Notes under the pieces: model-generated
Told to the model about the DNA's origin: nothing
The model's input: the letters and a program-made list of their open reading frames with translations, nothing else
The model's database searches: none
In this document: one piece after another, positions 24,041 to 33,900 of the stretch
Numbering within the stretch: position 1 is the first letter of the stretch
Layout: every line of letters begins with the position of its first letter
DNA from: Paludibacteraceae bacterium
Lineage (GTDB): Bacteria > Bacteroidota > Bacteroidia > Bacteroidales > Paludibacteraceae
Reading direction: 5' to 3'
DNA: 38,816 nt
Assembly (NCBI GenBank): GCA_017471285.1
Contig: JAFUUZ010000021.1
Coordinates: 1-38,816, forward strand
Program-made: the position numbers and the translations under genes

Positions 24041-24829
24041 ATGAAAGACAAAATAGCAGGAATAGCACTCCTAATGGCTCTTGCATTACTGCCGGTATCC
24101 ATTACCGCTCAGGAAGACAGCAAGATACAGTTAAAATTAGACGAAGCGAAAGCCAAGTTAGTGGAGTTCAACACGGAGCACATGATCGATTCGCTGGACC
24201 AGGAGAAGTTACCCCGGCTTGTTTCCGGCGGATTGCTGGCGAACGCCAATATGAGCAATTTTATCATCACCCGCAACAACAAGCCCATGAGTTCCTACAT
24301 GCATATCGGAGGCGAGTTCGGCGGATTCATGGATTTCCGGATTACCAAGCATTTCTCCATCCAGCCGCAGGTGATTTTTACGGCGCACCAGAACTATTTC
24401 GCAGCCACCGACACAGCCAACCACCTATGGTCGTTCGGCATGGACATACCGGTGTATTTCTTAGGCCGGTTCGGCAATATGGAGAAGGGTTATATCCAGT
24501 TCGGCGGCGGAATATTCACCCATTTCACTTTCGCGTCCAACATAGCGGGCAAGTTCAAGAACGTAGATGAGTCGGCAGCCGTGGCAACTCCCGCCACTCC
24601 TACCGACACCCACGACTACAGCAGACTGTACAGCCTGCATGATAATCATTTCGGCGTAGCGGTGACGGTAGGATACGAGTTCCCGATAGGTATTCAGATC
24701 AACGCCCATTACAAAGTCAGTCTGTCCGACATAGCCGGGTTCTACAAGGAATACAAAGGCCAGGAGATAGCTAACGCCATGATTTACCCGCAGTCCGTTT
24801 CCTTAGGAATCGGGTACAGGTGGAAGTAA
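24041..24829 (+). CDS. PorT-like outer-membrane beta-barrel protein
   Basis: A 262-residue exported protein: signal peptide at about 1-23 (ending ITA), a short charged helix at about 25-65, then an eight-strand-like small barrel of the PorT / OmpA-like type (SYMHIGGEFGGFMDFRITKHFSIQPQVIF, GYIQFGGGIF, HFGVAVTVGYEF), ending VSLGIGYRWK. A Thr/Ala/Pro-rich loop at about 186-195 is atypical. It follows the DUF5686 gene by 12 nt and is presumably cotranscribed. Convergent with the next gene; the 17-nt gap holds repeated GTTCAGC text and no terminator. Confidence 0.82.
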   Translation: MKDKIAGIALLMALALLPVSITAQEDSKIQLKLDEAKAKLVEFNTEHMIDSLDQEKLPRLVSGGLLANANMSNFIITRNNKPMSSYMHIGGEFGGFMDFRITKHFSIQPQVIFTAHQNYFAATDTANHLWSFGMDIPVYFLGRFGNMEKGYIQFGGGIFTHFTFASNIAGKFKNVDESAAVATPATPTDTHDYSRLYSLHDNHFGVAVTVGYEFPIGIQINAHYKVSLSDIAGFYKEYKGQEIANAMIYPQSVSLGIGYRWK

Positions 24830-24846
24830 CGTTCAGCAGTCAGCGT

Positions 24847-25623
24847 TCAGCGGCGGTGGAAGAAACGATAGACCGGCAGGAAAAAGCGTAGCCAGCGGCG
24901 ATAAGATGGAGGCAGAATGAACGGCTGGATAGCAGCATTGCGGATCGAGCACGCCACCCAATAGCGGCGGATAGCCATTCCCTCCGGATAGCGCATGAGA
25001 TAGGCCCTTGCTTCATCACGAGCAAGGGTGTTTTTATGCACATCGCCCTTGGGATGGGTGATAGAGAGGCGGTCGTCTATCTCTACCCGCATTCCCCAAT
25101 GGCGCGCATAGAAACAAGCCACGAGATCCAGTCCCCATCCGTGCGGATTGATGTCCAGCGGCTCCAGCTGCTTATATACCGGAGCAGCATACATACCCAG
25201 CATACCCTCCGCGAAAGCCACGGAGCGGCGGCGTCCGCTATGACGCGAATAAGACCACGCCACCCAGGTATAGGAGTCATCCGCATGAGAAGGACAATAG
25301 ACACCTACCCCCTCGAAAGACTCCGAGAGAAGAATATCTTTGAGCTGCATCAACGCCTCATGCGAGATCTGCACATCCGAGCAGATAAAGAACAAGTAAG
25401 GGTAATGCCCCTCGTCCGCCATAGTCACCGCATGGTGCATCATTCCGGAATAGAACACATTAGGAAGATAGACCGTGTCGCCGTCGCACGGATCGGGACG
25501 CTGGCCACTGTCTGCATCTATGATATGACACCGGAAATACGGACGAAGCTCATGGTAGAAGAACTCCGCATTGGACGCTTCATGATAATTGAAGATACAA
25601 AAAAGAATCTCACTTGCTTGCAT
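24847..25623 (-). CDS. GT2-like glycosyltransferase
   Basis: A 258-residue protein with a GT-A-like plan: ILFCIFNYHEASN at the start, a YLFFICSDVQIS segment in the place of the DxD motif, and GWGLDLVACFYARHWG where the acceptor-side catalytic residues usually lie. No long transmembrane segment; a basic, aromatic C-terminus (RRWLRFFLPVYRFFHRR) could bind the membrane. It is the last gene of a three-gene operon with a GT28-like transferase and a flippase-like protein, overlapping the latter by 14 nt. The donor and acceptor cannot be read from sequence. Confidence 0.7.
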   Translation of the reverse strand: MQASEILFCIFNYHEASNAEFFYHELRPYFRCHIIDADSGQRPDPCDGDTVYLPNVFYSGMMHHAVTMADEGHYPYLFFICSDVQISHEALMQLKDILLSESFEGVGVYCPSHADDSYTWVAWSYSRHSGRRRSVAFAEGMLGMYAAPVYKQLEPLDINPHGWGLDLVACFYARHWGMRVEIDDRLSITHPKGDVHKNTLARDEARAYLMRYPEGMAIRRYWVACSIRNAAIQPFILPPSYRRWLRFFLPVYRFFHRR

Positions 25624-26692
25624 TGCGTTTTCGGATTAGTTTGCTTTTTCCCAGCCATTGGGGCAGGATAATAACTCCGGCTACCAGGTAATAGTAATAG
25701 GTACACAGACGCCAGATAGAGGTGATGACGACAGTGGACATCTTCTGCGTGATAAACTCGCCCAGGAAGCCGTCAAACATCACTTCGGCGAAGCCGCTTC
25801 CGCCCGGAGTAGGAACGATCATCGTGACGATTCCCAAGATATACTGGCGTGCGAAACACATCATATTGTCTGCTCCGGTAAGGGGATTGAAGATCATAAT
25901 AGCCATGTTCGCTATCAGGAAGCGGAAGCCCCAAATACCCGCCGTAGAAACGATCATTCTCACCCAATAGCCTATCTTCTCATGTTTGATCTCCTGGGCG
26001 CACTGGCGGATCTCCACCGCCGTACGCAACGCCCGATAGCGATAGCGACGGAGGAATTTGAGGGAGCAGACAAGCCCCACTATCTTGATAAAAACTGACG
26101 GCTTGCAGAACAGGCCGATGAAGAGCAAGGTGACCCATACGAACTTCATTACATAGCCAATGATAAACGCCCAGAGGTAACCGTATTGGAAATAGCCTTC
26201 GGCAGTAAACAGCTCGCCATAAGGTATTAACAGCAACAGAAGGGGGAAAAGCACGATCATCAGCATCTCGTCCAGGAAAAGCGCCAGGACCGTCATGGAG
26301 GTTGCTTTGCTATATTTAATGCCCTCCCTATGCAGGAAAATGACCTCCAAAGACGATCCGCCGGCAGCAGAAGGAGTGACCGCCGAAGTGAACTCATAGA
26401 GCATGCGCACCCGGAACAGCTGGCTGAACCTCAGCGGGAGTCCGGACATGACACGCATCCTGTACATACCCGAGAAATCCTTGAAGAGCGTAAACAGAAT
26501 CACCAAGAGCACAAAGACCCACCAATTCTCAGCAAGAGTGATCGGGCCCTGCGGTATGTCGTCGTGCATCTCGCGCCAGAGCATATACCCTACTCCGATC
26601 AGGCCGAAGAGAATCGGCCAGACGACCATCGAGGGTTTGAAGCGCGAAGCTACAGAACGGTTTTCCGAGACTGTCTTATTGGTGTTGCTCAT
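25610..26692 (-). CDS. Flippase-like membrane protein (LPG synthase TM / UPF0104 family)
   Basis: A 360-residue polytopic membrane protein with about eight hydrophobic segments. The family hallmarks are the conserved SAVTPSAAGGSSLEVIFLHREG (about 106-127) and the second re-entrant motif IVPTPGGSGFAE (about 293-304). It is related to the N-terminal flippase half of MprF, but no lysyltransferase domain is present. In this operon, between two glycosyltransferases, it probably takes part in making or flipping a glycolipid; the substrate is unknown. It starts 5 nt after the GT28-like gene. Confidence 0.85.
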   Translation of the reverse strand: MSNTNKTVSENRSVASRFKPSMVVWPILFGLIGVGYMLWREMHDDIPQGPITLAENWWVFVLLVILFTLFKDFSGMYRMRVMSGLPLRFSQLFRVRMLYEFTSAVTPSAAGGSSLEVIFLHREGIKYSKATSMTVLALFLDEMLMIVLFPLLLLLIPYGELFTAEGYFQYGYLWAFIIGYVMKFVWVTLLFIGLFCKPSVFIKIVGLVCSLKFLRRYRYRALRTAVEIRQCAQEIKHEKIGYWVRMIVSTAGIWGFRFLIANMAIMIFNPLTGADNMMCFARQYILGIVTMIVPTPGGSGFAEVMFDGFLGEFITQKMSTVVITSIWRLCTYYYYLVAGVIILPQWLGKSKLIRKRNASK

Positions 26693-26697
26693 CGGTT

Positions 26698-27861
26698 TTA
26701 TGCTTCGTATGTTTGGATAAATTTCGCTATGTTCACAGCTCCGTTTCCGTCATTGCGGATAGCTTCCTCCGCCTCCTTGTATATATCCAGGATGGAGGGG
26801 TCCGTCACACATTCGTTCACCCAACGGACAATCCGGTGCGACTGGGTGAAGAAACGTCCGCAGTTAAGAATCGAGGTAAAGAGGTGCATCGATTCATATT
26901 CGATATGGGAGGCGCAATAGAAGACACCGATAGGAACCCCCATGAGCGCACTATCCAGCATGGCGTTAGGTCCTCCCTTGGTCAGCAGTATATCCGACGC
27001 CCGGTTCAGCTCATATACCTTAGGCACGAACTCATACGGGCGTAAATCGATCTTAGGAGCCACACGGTCCCTGAGTTTCATCAGACGGTGATAAAGCCGT
27101 TTGTTCGTACCGCAGACAGCGATCAGCGTAATCGGATGCTTGACATGCGCCAGCAACGCCATCACCACCCTGCTCATGCCGGAGCGGCCATACCCTCCTG
27201 CCGCCACCATTACGGTAAAGCGGTCTTGCGGCAGTTCGTATTTGGTGCGGTAGAAAGACTTGTCCTCCGTCACGTCCATGATCTCCTTGCGGGTCACAAA
27301 AGGCACAATCATCAGCTGCTTGCGGGTAAAATCATGGCGTAGCGCGTCGTGGAAAGCCAGACGGCAGTTGACCACAAATTTATCCACGCGGATATTCCAC
27401 CAGTTATGGACGTTGTTATCGGGATCGTAAGTAACCACCTTGACATGCGGGTCCACCATGTCCCTATACTGGGTAGCGAGGAAGGAAGTCAGGTAGTGGG
27501 TGTCAATAATAATATCCGGCTGAATCTCTTTCAGAATATCAAAATATACCTTTCTCTGGCGGCGATATAACGTATTGACCACAAACGGCAAGGAATTATG
27601 AATACCGAAAATATGGGTAGCCGCCATCTGGATATAGTTATGCCAAGGGAAGGTGTTCGCCCATTTGACATCACGGATGAATTGCTTCTCCAGTTTAAGC
27701 AAAGAGGGATGAGCTTGAAAGGTATATTTGCGAATCACCTCTATATCGGGCTCATGGAGCGCGTCAATGGCATCCGCGATAGAGTTAGCCGTAGTAATAT
27801 GGCCAAACCCCGCCTCGATATAAGTCACCAGCACACGTTTCTTGGTATGTTTTTCAGTCAT
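26698..27861 (-). CDS. GT28-like glycosyltransferase (MGDG synthase / MurG type)
   Basis: A 387-residue GT-B transferase. The N-terminal part starts VLVTYIEAGFGHITTANSIADAI, as in MGDG synthase-like enzymes, and PDIIIDTHYLTS follows. The C-terminal sugar-nucleotide site has VAAGGYGRSGMSRV and LLTKGGPNAMLDSALMGVPIGV. Such enzymes move a sugar from UDP- or another nucleotide donor onto a lipid at the inner face of the cytoplasmic membrane. First gene of the three-gene operon, with its own promoter 29 nt upstream. The lipid acceptor is inferred from family and operon. Confidence 0.85.
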   Translation of the reverse strand: MTEKHTKKRVLVTYIEAGFGHITTANSIADAIDALHEPDIEVIRKYTFQAHPSLLKLEKQFIRDVKWANTFPWHNYIQMAATHIFGIHNSLPFVVNTLYRRQRKVYFDILKEIQPDIIIDTHYLTSFLATQYRDMVDPHVKVVTYDPDNNVHNWWNIRVDKFVVNCRLAFHDALRHDFTRKQLMIVPFVTRKEIMDVTEDKSFYRTKYELPQDRFTVMVAAGGYGRSGMSRVVMALLAHVKHPITLIAVCGTNKRLYHRLMKLRDRVAPKIDLRPYEFVPKVYELNRASDILLTKGGPNAMLDSALMGVPIGVFYCASHIEYESMHLFTSILNCGRFFTQSHRIVRWVNECVTDPSILDIYKEAEEAIRNDGNGAVNIAKFIQTYEA

Positions 27862-27890
27862 ATTGATTTATGATGATTTACTTTGGGCGG

Positions 27891-27921
27891 CAAAGTTACA
27901 AAAAAAATCCCACATACGCAA
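27891..27921 (-). promoter_or_regulatory. Promoter of the glycolipid-type operon
   Basis: Minus strand: TTG (27921-27919), 20 bases, TAACTTTG (27898-27891). The extended -33 text TTGCGTATGTG is shared with the patB and mnmE promoters and lies inside the terminator of the upstream giant gene. Confidence 0.85.
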
Positions 27922-27933
27922 ATATATGTGGGA
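27900..27933 (-). terminator. Terminator of the giant surface-protein gene
   Basis: Minus strand: TCCCACATA (27933-27925), 8-base loop, TATGTGGGA (27916-27908), then eight Ts (27907-27900). A perfect 9-bp stem, 30 nt after the giant gene's stop codon, overlapping the next promoter. Confidence 0.9.
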
Positions 27934-27963
27934 CTTTTTCTAAATTATAACTTATTTTCAGGC

Positions 27964-30900
27964 TTATTGGCAGATAATTTTGCCGGATACCAGTCTCTTG
28001 GCGGTGTCACCCTTGAGCATTTGCATGAAGGTCTTGTCGCCGTAGAGGAAGGTATAGAAATATATCTGCCCCGGATTAATATCCACTATCAGACCGGAGC
28101 CGGTATTCATTACGTCATTAAGGCGTTCGCCCGTTACCAGGTCTTCTACCAGATCTACATCGTTCGGGTCTGCCGTAGGCACTTTCTCGTAGAAGAGACG
28201 ACGTCCGTTCTGATCGAAGAGGGCGAAATGAACGTCCTTGCGGATCGTACCTACAAAGAGTTGGTTCGTACCTGGCAGACGCTTGATTACTACGTCGTTC
28301 GCCGTAGGTTCGAGCGTCTCATTGATAGACGAGACAGCGAAATGGATATAATAATGCATCTCGGATCCGTCGTCCGCCGTAACAATAATCATACATGTAT
28401 CTCCGGCAGAAACCTCGCGAACCGACACTTCGGCGTTCTCCGAATGCGGTATTGCTTCTACGCCCGGCGCAGTAGCACCCTCGCGGAGGTAATAAGTATA
28501 GAAGGTGACATCCGAGGCAAAATTGCTGATCGTGTCTCCGTCCAGAAGGATCGCGCTCAAGAAGCAGTCGTTATCTTTGGCGATCGACTGGGAGATAGTA
28601 TAAGTGATCTCGGTATTGCCGTCCTGCGCTACTACACGGATGAAGATCGTTCCTTCCTCGTTGTCCGTGATTGTATAGGTAGCCAGCGGGTCGCTGAGCA
28701 GGGCCTGTACATCCGCCGCAGAGAAGAAGTCCGTCGAATCCGACCCGTACGGGTGCGCATACATATACTCGGTCTGGAGAGGCAGGAAGCCAACCAGTTC
28801 CTCGTCTTTGATCAGGACATTCACCAAGGTAGCATCCGTCGGCTTCAGGAAATGGAAGACGAGCGAATAGATAGCCTGGTTCTCTCCGTTAGGAGCCGTG
28901 ACGGTAATATCCACCTGGATATCTCCGTTCGGCAGAAGGTAATGAACGCTATCCGTCATCTGCTGCGGGTCTCTTACTATGGTCTCCACAGAAGGCAGTT
29001 GCTCCTCCAGCGGTTTCTCCGCCGAGTACGGGATATCGATCGTATAGCTATACTTGTCATAGCGGAATGGGAACTGCGCTGCGGGCAGCTGAACGCCCTC
29101 TTCGTCGCGGAGGATGATATCCTGGAGAGTAGTGATAGAAGACATGATGCGTTCGAAGGTCAGGGTATAAGTAGCCTGTGTACCGTCTTCCGCAGTTACC
29201 AGCACAGTAACGACATCTTCATTAATCGTGATCTCCACCACCTGGATCTCCTCTTTCTTGATAACCGTGACAACAGGAACGGAAGCTTCCACATCTATCT
29301 CCACTCTGTAGTTGAAGCGCTCAGCATCGTAGTTAGCCAGCGGCTTTCCGGCAAGGTTAATCATATTCAGCGTTGCTTCGCCGGATTTCTGAACCGGATA
29401 GTGGATCGTGTAAGTCCTCGTAGCGCCTGTAGCAGCTGTTACTGTAATAACCGTCTTGTAACCAAGCGACTTGCTCTCCAAGGAGTCACGTACCTGCGAA
29501 ACGAGCACGCTCTGGTACTCATCGCCGCTGAGGTACTCAACCGCAGGCAACTGACCATTGAGTTCCGCTGCATACGAAGCGGTCAGTTCGTAATAATACT
29601 CATAGGTAGCCGCGTCGAAATCAGCGAGTTGCTTCTGGTCAATGAAAATCATTTGCAGCCAGTCCACATCCGATTTCTCAATCGTATAAGAAACCGTGTA
29701 GGTATTCTTCTTTCCGCTCTCGGAAGTAACAATGATCTGACGGATGAGCTGGTTGGCCGTGGACTCAACGGTGTCCATCGTCACGGTCTGCCAGTCGTCT
29801 GCCTCCTCCCAACCCAGTTCCGGGAATGCCATAGTACCTACCGGCAGGGTCAAGGCATAGTACTTGGTTTGCGGAGCAAAGGTCTCGAGCGCCTTACCAT
29901 CCTGATAAATCATAGCCAGTGTATCTGCATCGGACTGGGTGAAACGGAAGACAACAACGTAGGTGTTCTCACGGGTAGCAGGATCTTCCGCCTGTACCTT
30001 AATAGTAACCCGGTTTTTATCCGTATCCACCTCCGTGGACAGAATCTTCTGTGCCACCTCTGCTTTCTGCGCCACTACTTCCGGCAGTTCGTACGTACCT
30101 ACAGGCAGGTCCACCTGATAGAAGTAGTAAGCAGGATCGAACGAAGGCAATGGTTCGCCGTCAAGGAAGATCATGCTGAGGTTCGCGTTCTTGGACAGAG
30201 GTACTACGAAGTGCAGCACGTATTGGTTTTTCGTCGTACCATCCACCGCGGTTACATTCAGCAGAACGGAGTCGCCTTGTTGGTCGATTTCTACCGTCTG
30301 ACCGTCCATCTTCAGTTGTGCGTTCACCTCAGGCAGGAGTGTTGTTCCGGACGGCAGGTTGATGGTATAGTTATTGTTATCCGGGTCGAACGCGAGGTCT
30401 TCATTCAGCGCACGTTCGAAGTCCACAAAGTTCTTGCCATCCAATGTAATGTTCGCCAGTGTACGGTCGTTGGATTTGTTCTCGACATAGATATTTACCT
30501 GATAGTCGGCAGTAGTAACACCATCCTTAGCCTCTACATGCAGCACATAGCGATATTTGCTGCCTTCCTCCAGGTCGGTACGGATAATCGTCACTTTCTG
30601 GAAGCGGTCGTCGGAGGTATAATCCACGTCTATCTGGCTCGTCTTGAGGGAGAGCGAATAGAAGTGACGGCCCGACTCAAAGTGCTCGTCCTTATCCCCC
30701 TGGATTGCTTCGCCGTTGACGGTTATACCCGTCAGATCCACGCAGTGACTCGGCTCGGCATTGACGGTGAGATAGTAGTACTTGGTAGCCTTGCGGTCCT
30801 CCGACTCGACAGTGAAGACGATAGGTTCGCCCAGTTTGGCAGGCTCAACAGATATCTTCTGTCCTGCGTTAGCGGCGACATACGATATATTCGGCATCTG

Positions 30901-33900
30901 CGGCTGGGCACGTTTCACGCCGTCAGCCGGCAGAGGCAGGGTAACGGTATAAGACTCTGTAGCAGGGTCAAAGCCGTCGATGAGCACGCTATCCAGCATG
31001 ATTCCAGCCAGCGATGCATCGCTGCTCTTCGGCCGCAGGACGCGGACACGGTAGGTTCGGGTAGCAACACCGTCTTCCGCCGTAACGGCGATGGTATATT
31101 CAACGCCTTCCGTGACGCCTTCGTCCTCATTCACGATAGCCTGCGTGGTGACAATATGCTGTTTGTCTTCCGCTGCAACGGCCTCCAAGAGCAGCGTCGT
31201 GTCGGCATAAATCTCATACGGATCATCGCTGAGCTCCGGCACGAAGTCGTTGTAGTTCGCTTCATCCATCAGGATCTGTGCCAGTTTGGTGTTATTCGAA
31301 AGCGCAGAAGGATAGGACCAAGTATAGGTCTTGCCTGTACCCGGCACAGCCCATGTCATCTGTGTCTCGGTCTGGACGAAGATCACGGAGTCTGCATCCT
31401 GCTCACGGATGAAGGACACGGCCTCAGTCGGTCTCGCCTCATCCTTTGTGAAGTTAGCCGCACCGAAGTCAGCTATCACGTTATCTCCGAGTGAGAACTC
31501 ATGGATTGTACCATTCGGCGCGATAACAGGATCTACGCGCGTAATAGTATAGGTACCTTTCGTTCCGTCCTCTGCAGTAACGGTCAGTACGCCGTTCTGC
31601 AGCGACACTTCCTGAAGGTCGGATTTCTTAACGAACGAGATAACAGGCATTTGCTCTGCCGCCAGTTCGTAGGTCTTCACATCCGGGTCGTAAGTCAAGC
31701 CGTCTGCGATAATATTTGTCAGCGTAACGTCGTTGCTGCGCGGAGAGGTAAACTTAACGGTATAAACCAGCGCTTCACCCTTCTCCGGCGTAACGGTGAT
31801 CGTTACTGTAGAATCAGCAGGGTTGAAAGAGGTTGTTACCTGTTGCAATGACGAAGCCGGAACGGGTTGAATATCCGGCAAGTTACGACGAGAAGCCGGC
31901 AGGGTCACAACATAATCGGTCTTGTTGGTAGCAAAACCGTTGATCATGACGGTGTCCAAGAGAATGTTAGCCAACTCGTTGCGGGTGTCAAGCGGACGTT
32001 TGACGGTCAGCGTGTAATCAGTGTAGTCCACTCCGTTCTCCGCCCAGTTGCGGATAGTAGCGGTGCGGGTCTCGAAGTCCGCATCCTTGGTCGGTGCAGC
32101 CCATGTTACATCTTGCGCCTGATCGCTTACTTCTCCTGTAAAAGAGAGTATCGGTTTCTCAATACGCTCCGGATCCGTCAGGGTAGCCTCGAACGCATTG
32201 ACGGACTTGGTAGCCGTAAACTCATCGACCTTCATCGAAGCGAGGGTATGGTTGAAAGAGAATTGCAGCCAATCGACATACATCTTTGCTTCGCCACCTA
32301 CTGTACCGTTCTTTCCTGACTCGGAGTCAAAAGAGTTAAAGGTGATATTCAATTGCGTCGGTTCTTCTGCTACAGCATTGGCCGGTGTTAGGTCCATTGT
32401 GCGGGTCACATAACCGCTCGTTTTTGCTTCTTCACGCAACAAGGTCTCTTCTCCTCCACTCCCATTGAGCGTGTATAGGACGCGGGCATTATTGTTCACC
32501 TGATCCACCTTTATGCGGTAGGACATCTCATCCGGTGTATTACGGAAGGTCATACCTCCGCTGATAGAGAAGGCACTACTACCCCACCGCTGGTAATGAT
32601 ACTCAATATTTCCAAGTGTCATATAACCTGGAATATATCCTGCTAAAGGAACAGTATTATATTGGGTATGCAGATAAGCCACACTATTGGATCCGTCTTG
32701 TTTTACTTCATCGCCCGGAGTAAATGTCAATGCCAAATAACTATAAGCCGGTGCGAAATCTGCCAATACGTGCCACCCCGTCGGTTTCTTTGCGGATGTC
32801 GTGGTGCTTGCGTTAGACCATTCTGCAAAATCCATATTCGGCACGACGTCGTTCTGGTAGTAATACCAAACATCGTAGGTATTGGTGCGCTCGCCGTAGG
32901 TCACTTCCGCTTTCCAGTGTTTGGATGTCTGCTCCAAGATATTGATCTCTGCGCCCTTGTTGAGTGTGTAGCGGAGAATCGGCTTATCTGTTACCTTTAC
33001 GATATACGAGAAGTGCTCGCGCTCAAATCCATTGATAGTGGCGCCATTTACCTTAATATCAGTCAGTACAGCAGGGTCAGCGGTAGGAACGATCGGGTTG
33101 ATGGTATAAATCTCATCCGCTACGGTGTCGTTGTTCGCCTTGACTGTAATGATCGTCGGGTTATGTACTCCACCCGGCTGGATGAATACCGTTTGTGCCT
33201 CGTAGGATTTCTCATACTCCACCGTGAGCGAACGAGAGCCGAACGGCATCTCTACATCAAAGTCGCGTTTTGCTTTATCCTTTAGGCTCAGTTCCTGATC
33301 CAACTCCTTGATTCGAATCATGGAGAGCAGGTTCTTGGTCTTGAGCACTTCGCGTTTGAAGAGGATGTTATAGGTGCGTGTGTCGCCGTTCTCTGCAGTA
33401 ACGATGATCTGGCTGGTCTGGCCGATAGGACGTGAGATCACGTCTATCCGCTGCTCCGGCTCGTCTTTCTCAAAGACCATCTGCGGACAGATCGTTGCGC
33501 TATACGGCAGGATCACTTCATAATCCGTCTTGTTGGCTCTGAACGCTATCTCTGCATCTTCGGAAGAGAGGTACAAGTCCCCCAGCGCGGTGTTGTTGGA
33601 TTTGCGAACCGGGAACGTAACGAAATAATCCTTGCTCGTCACGCCGTCCTGGGCTACTACATGTATCTTCGTTGTGCCGTTCGGGCGGCTGAAATAGGTA
33701 GTGATCGTCTGGTTAGGCAGTTGACCTACCGGGAACACATGGGGTACGAAACGGCTGCGCCATGCAATCGAATCCTCGTAGTGGGTAGTGTCCGGGTCAA
33801 AGCCCTCGATGCTGACGCCGTTGATGAGGATGTCCGCCAGAAGAGCATTGCTACTCTGAACGCGGTTATAGGTGACGGTATATGTCTTGGTAGCACCGCT

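Noticed and set aside
27883-31494. 1203-codon open frame on the plus strand opposite the giant gene
   Set aside because: It is an antisense shadow: the minus-strand frame has a signal peptide, clear repeat domains, promoter and terminator, while the plus-strand translation has no domain logic and runs through the glycolipid promoter and terminator.
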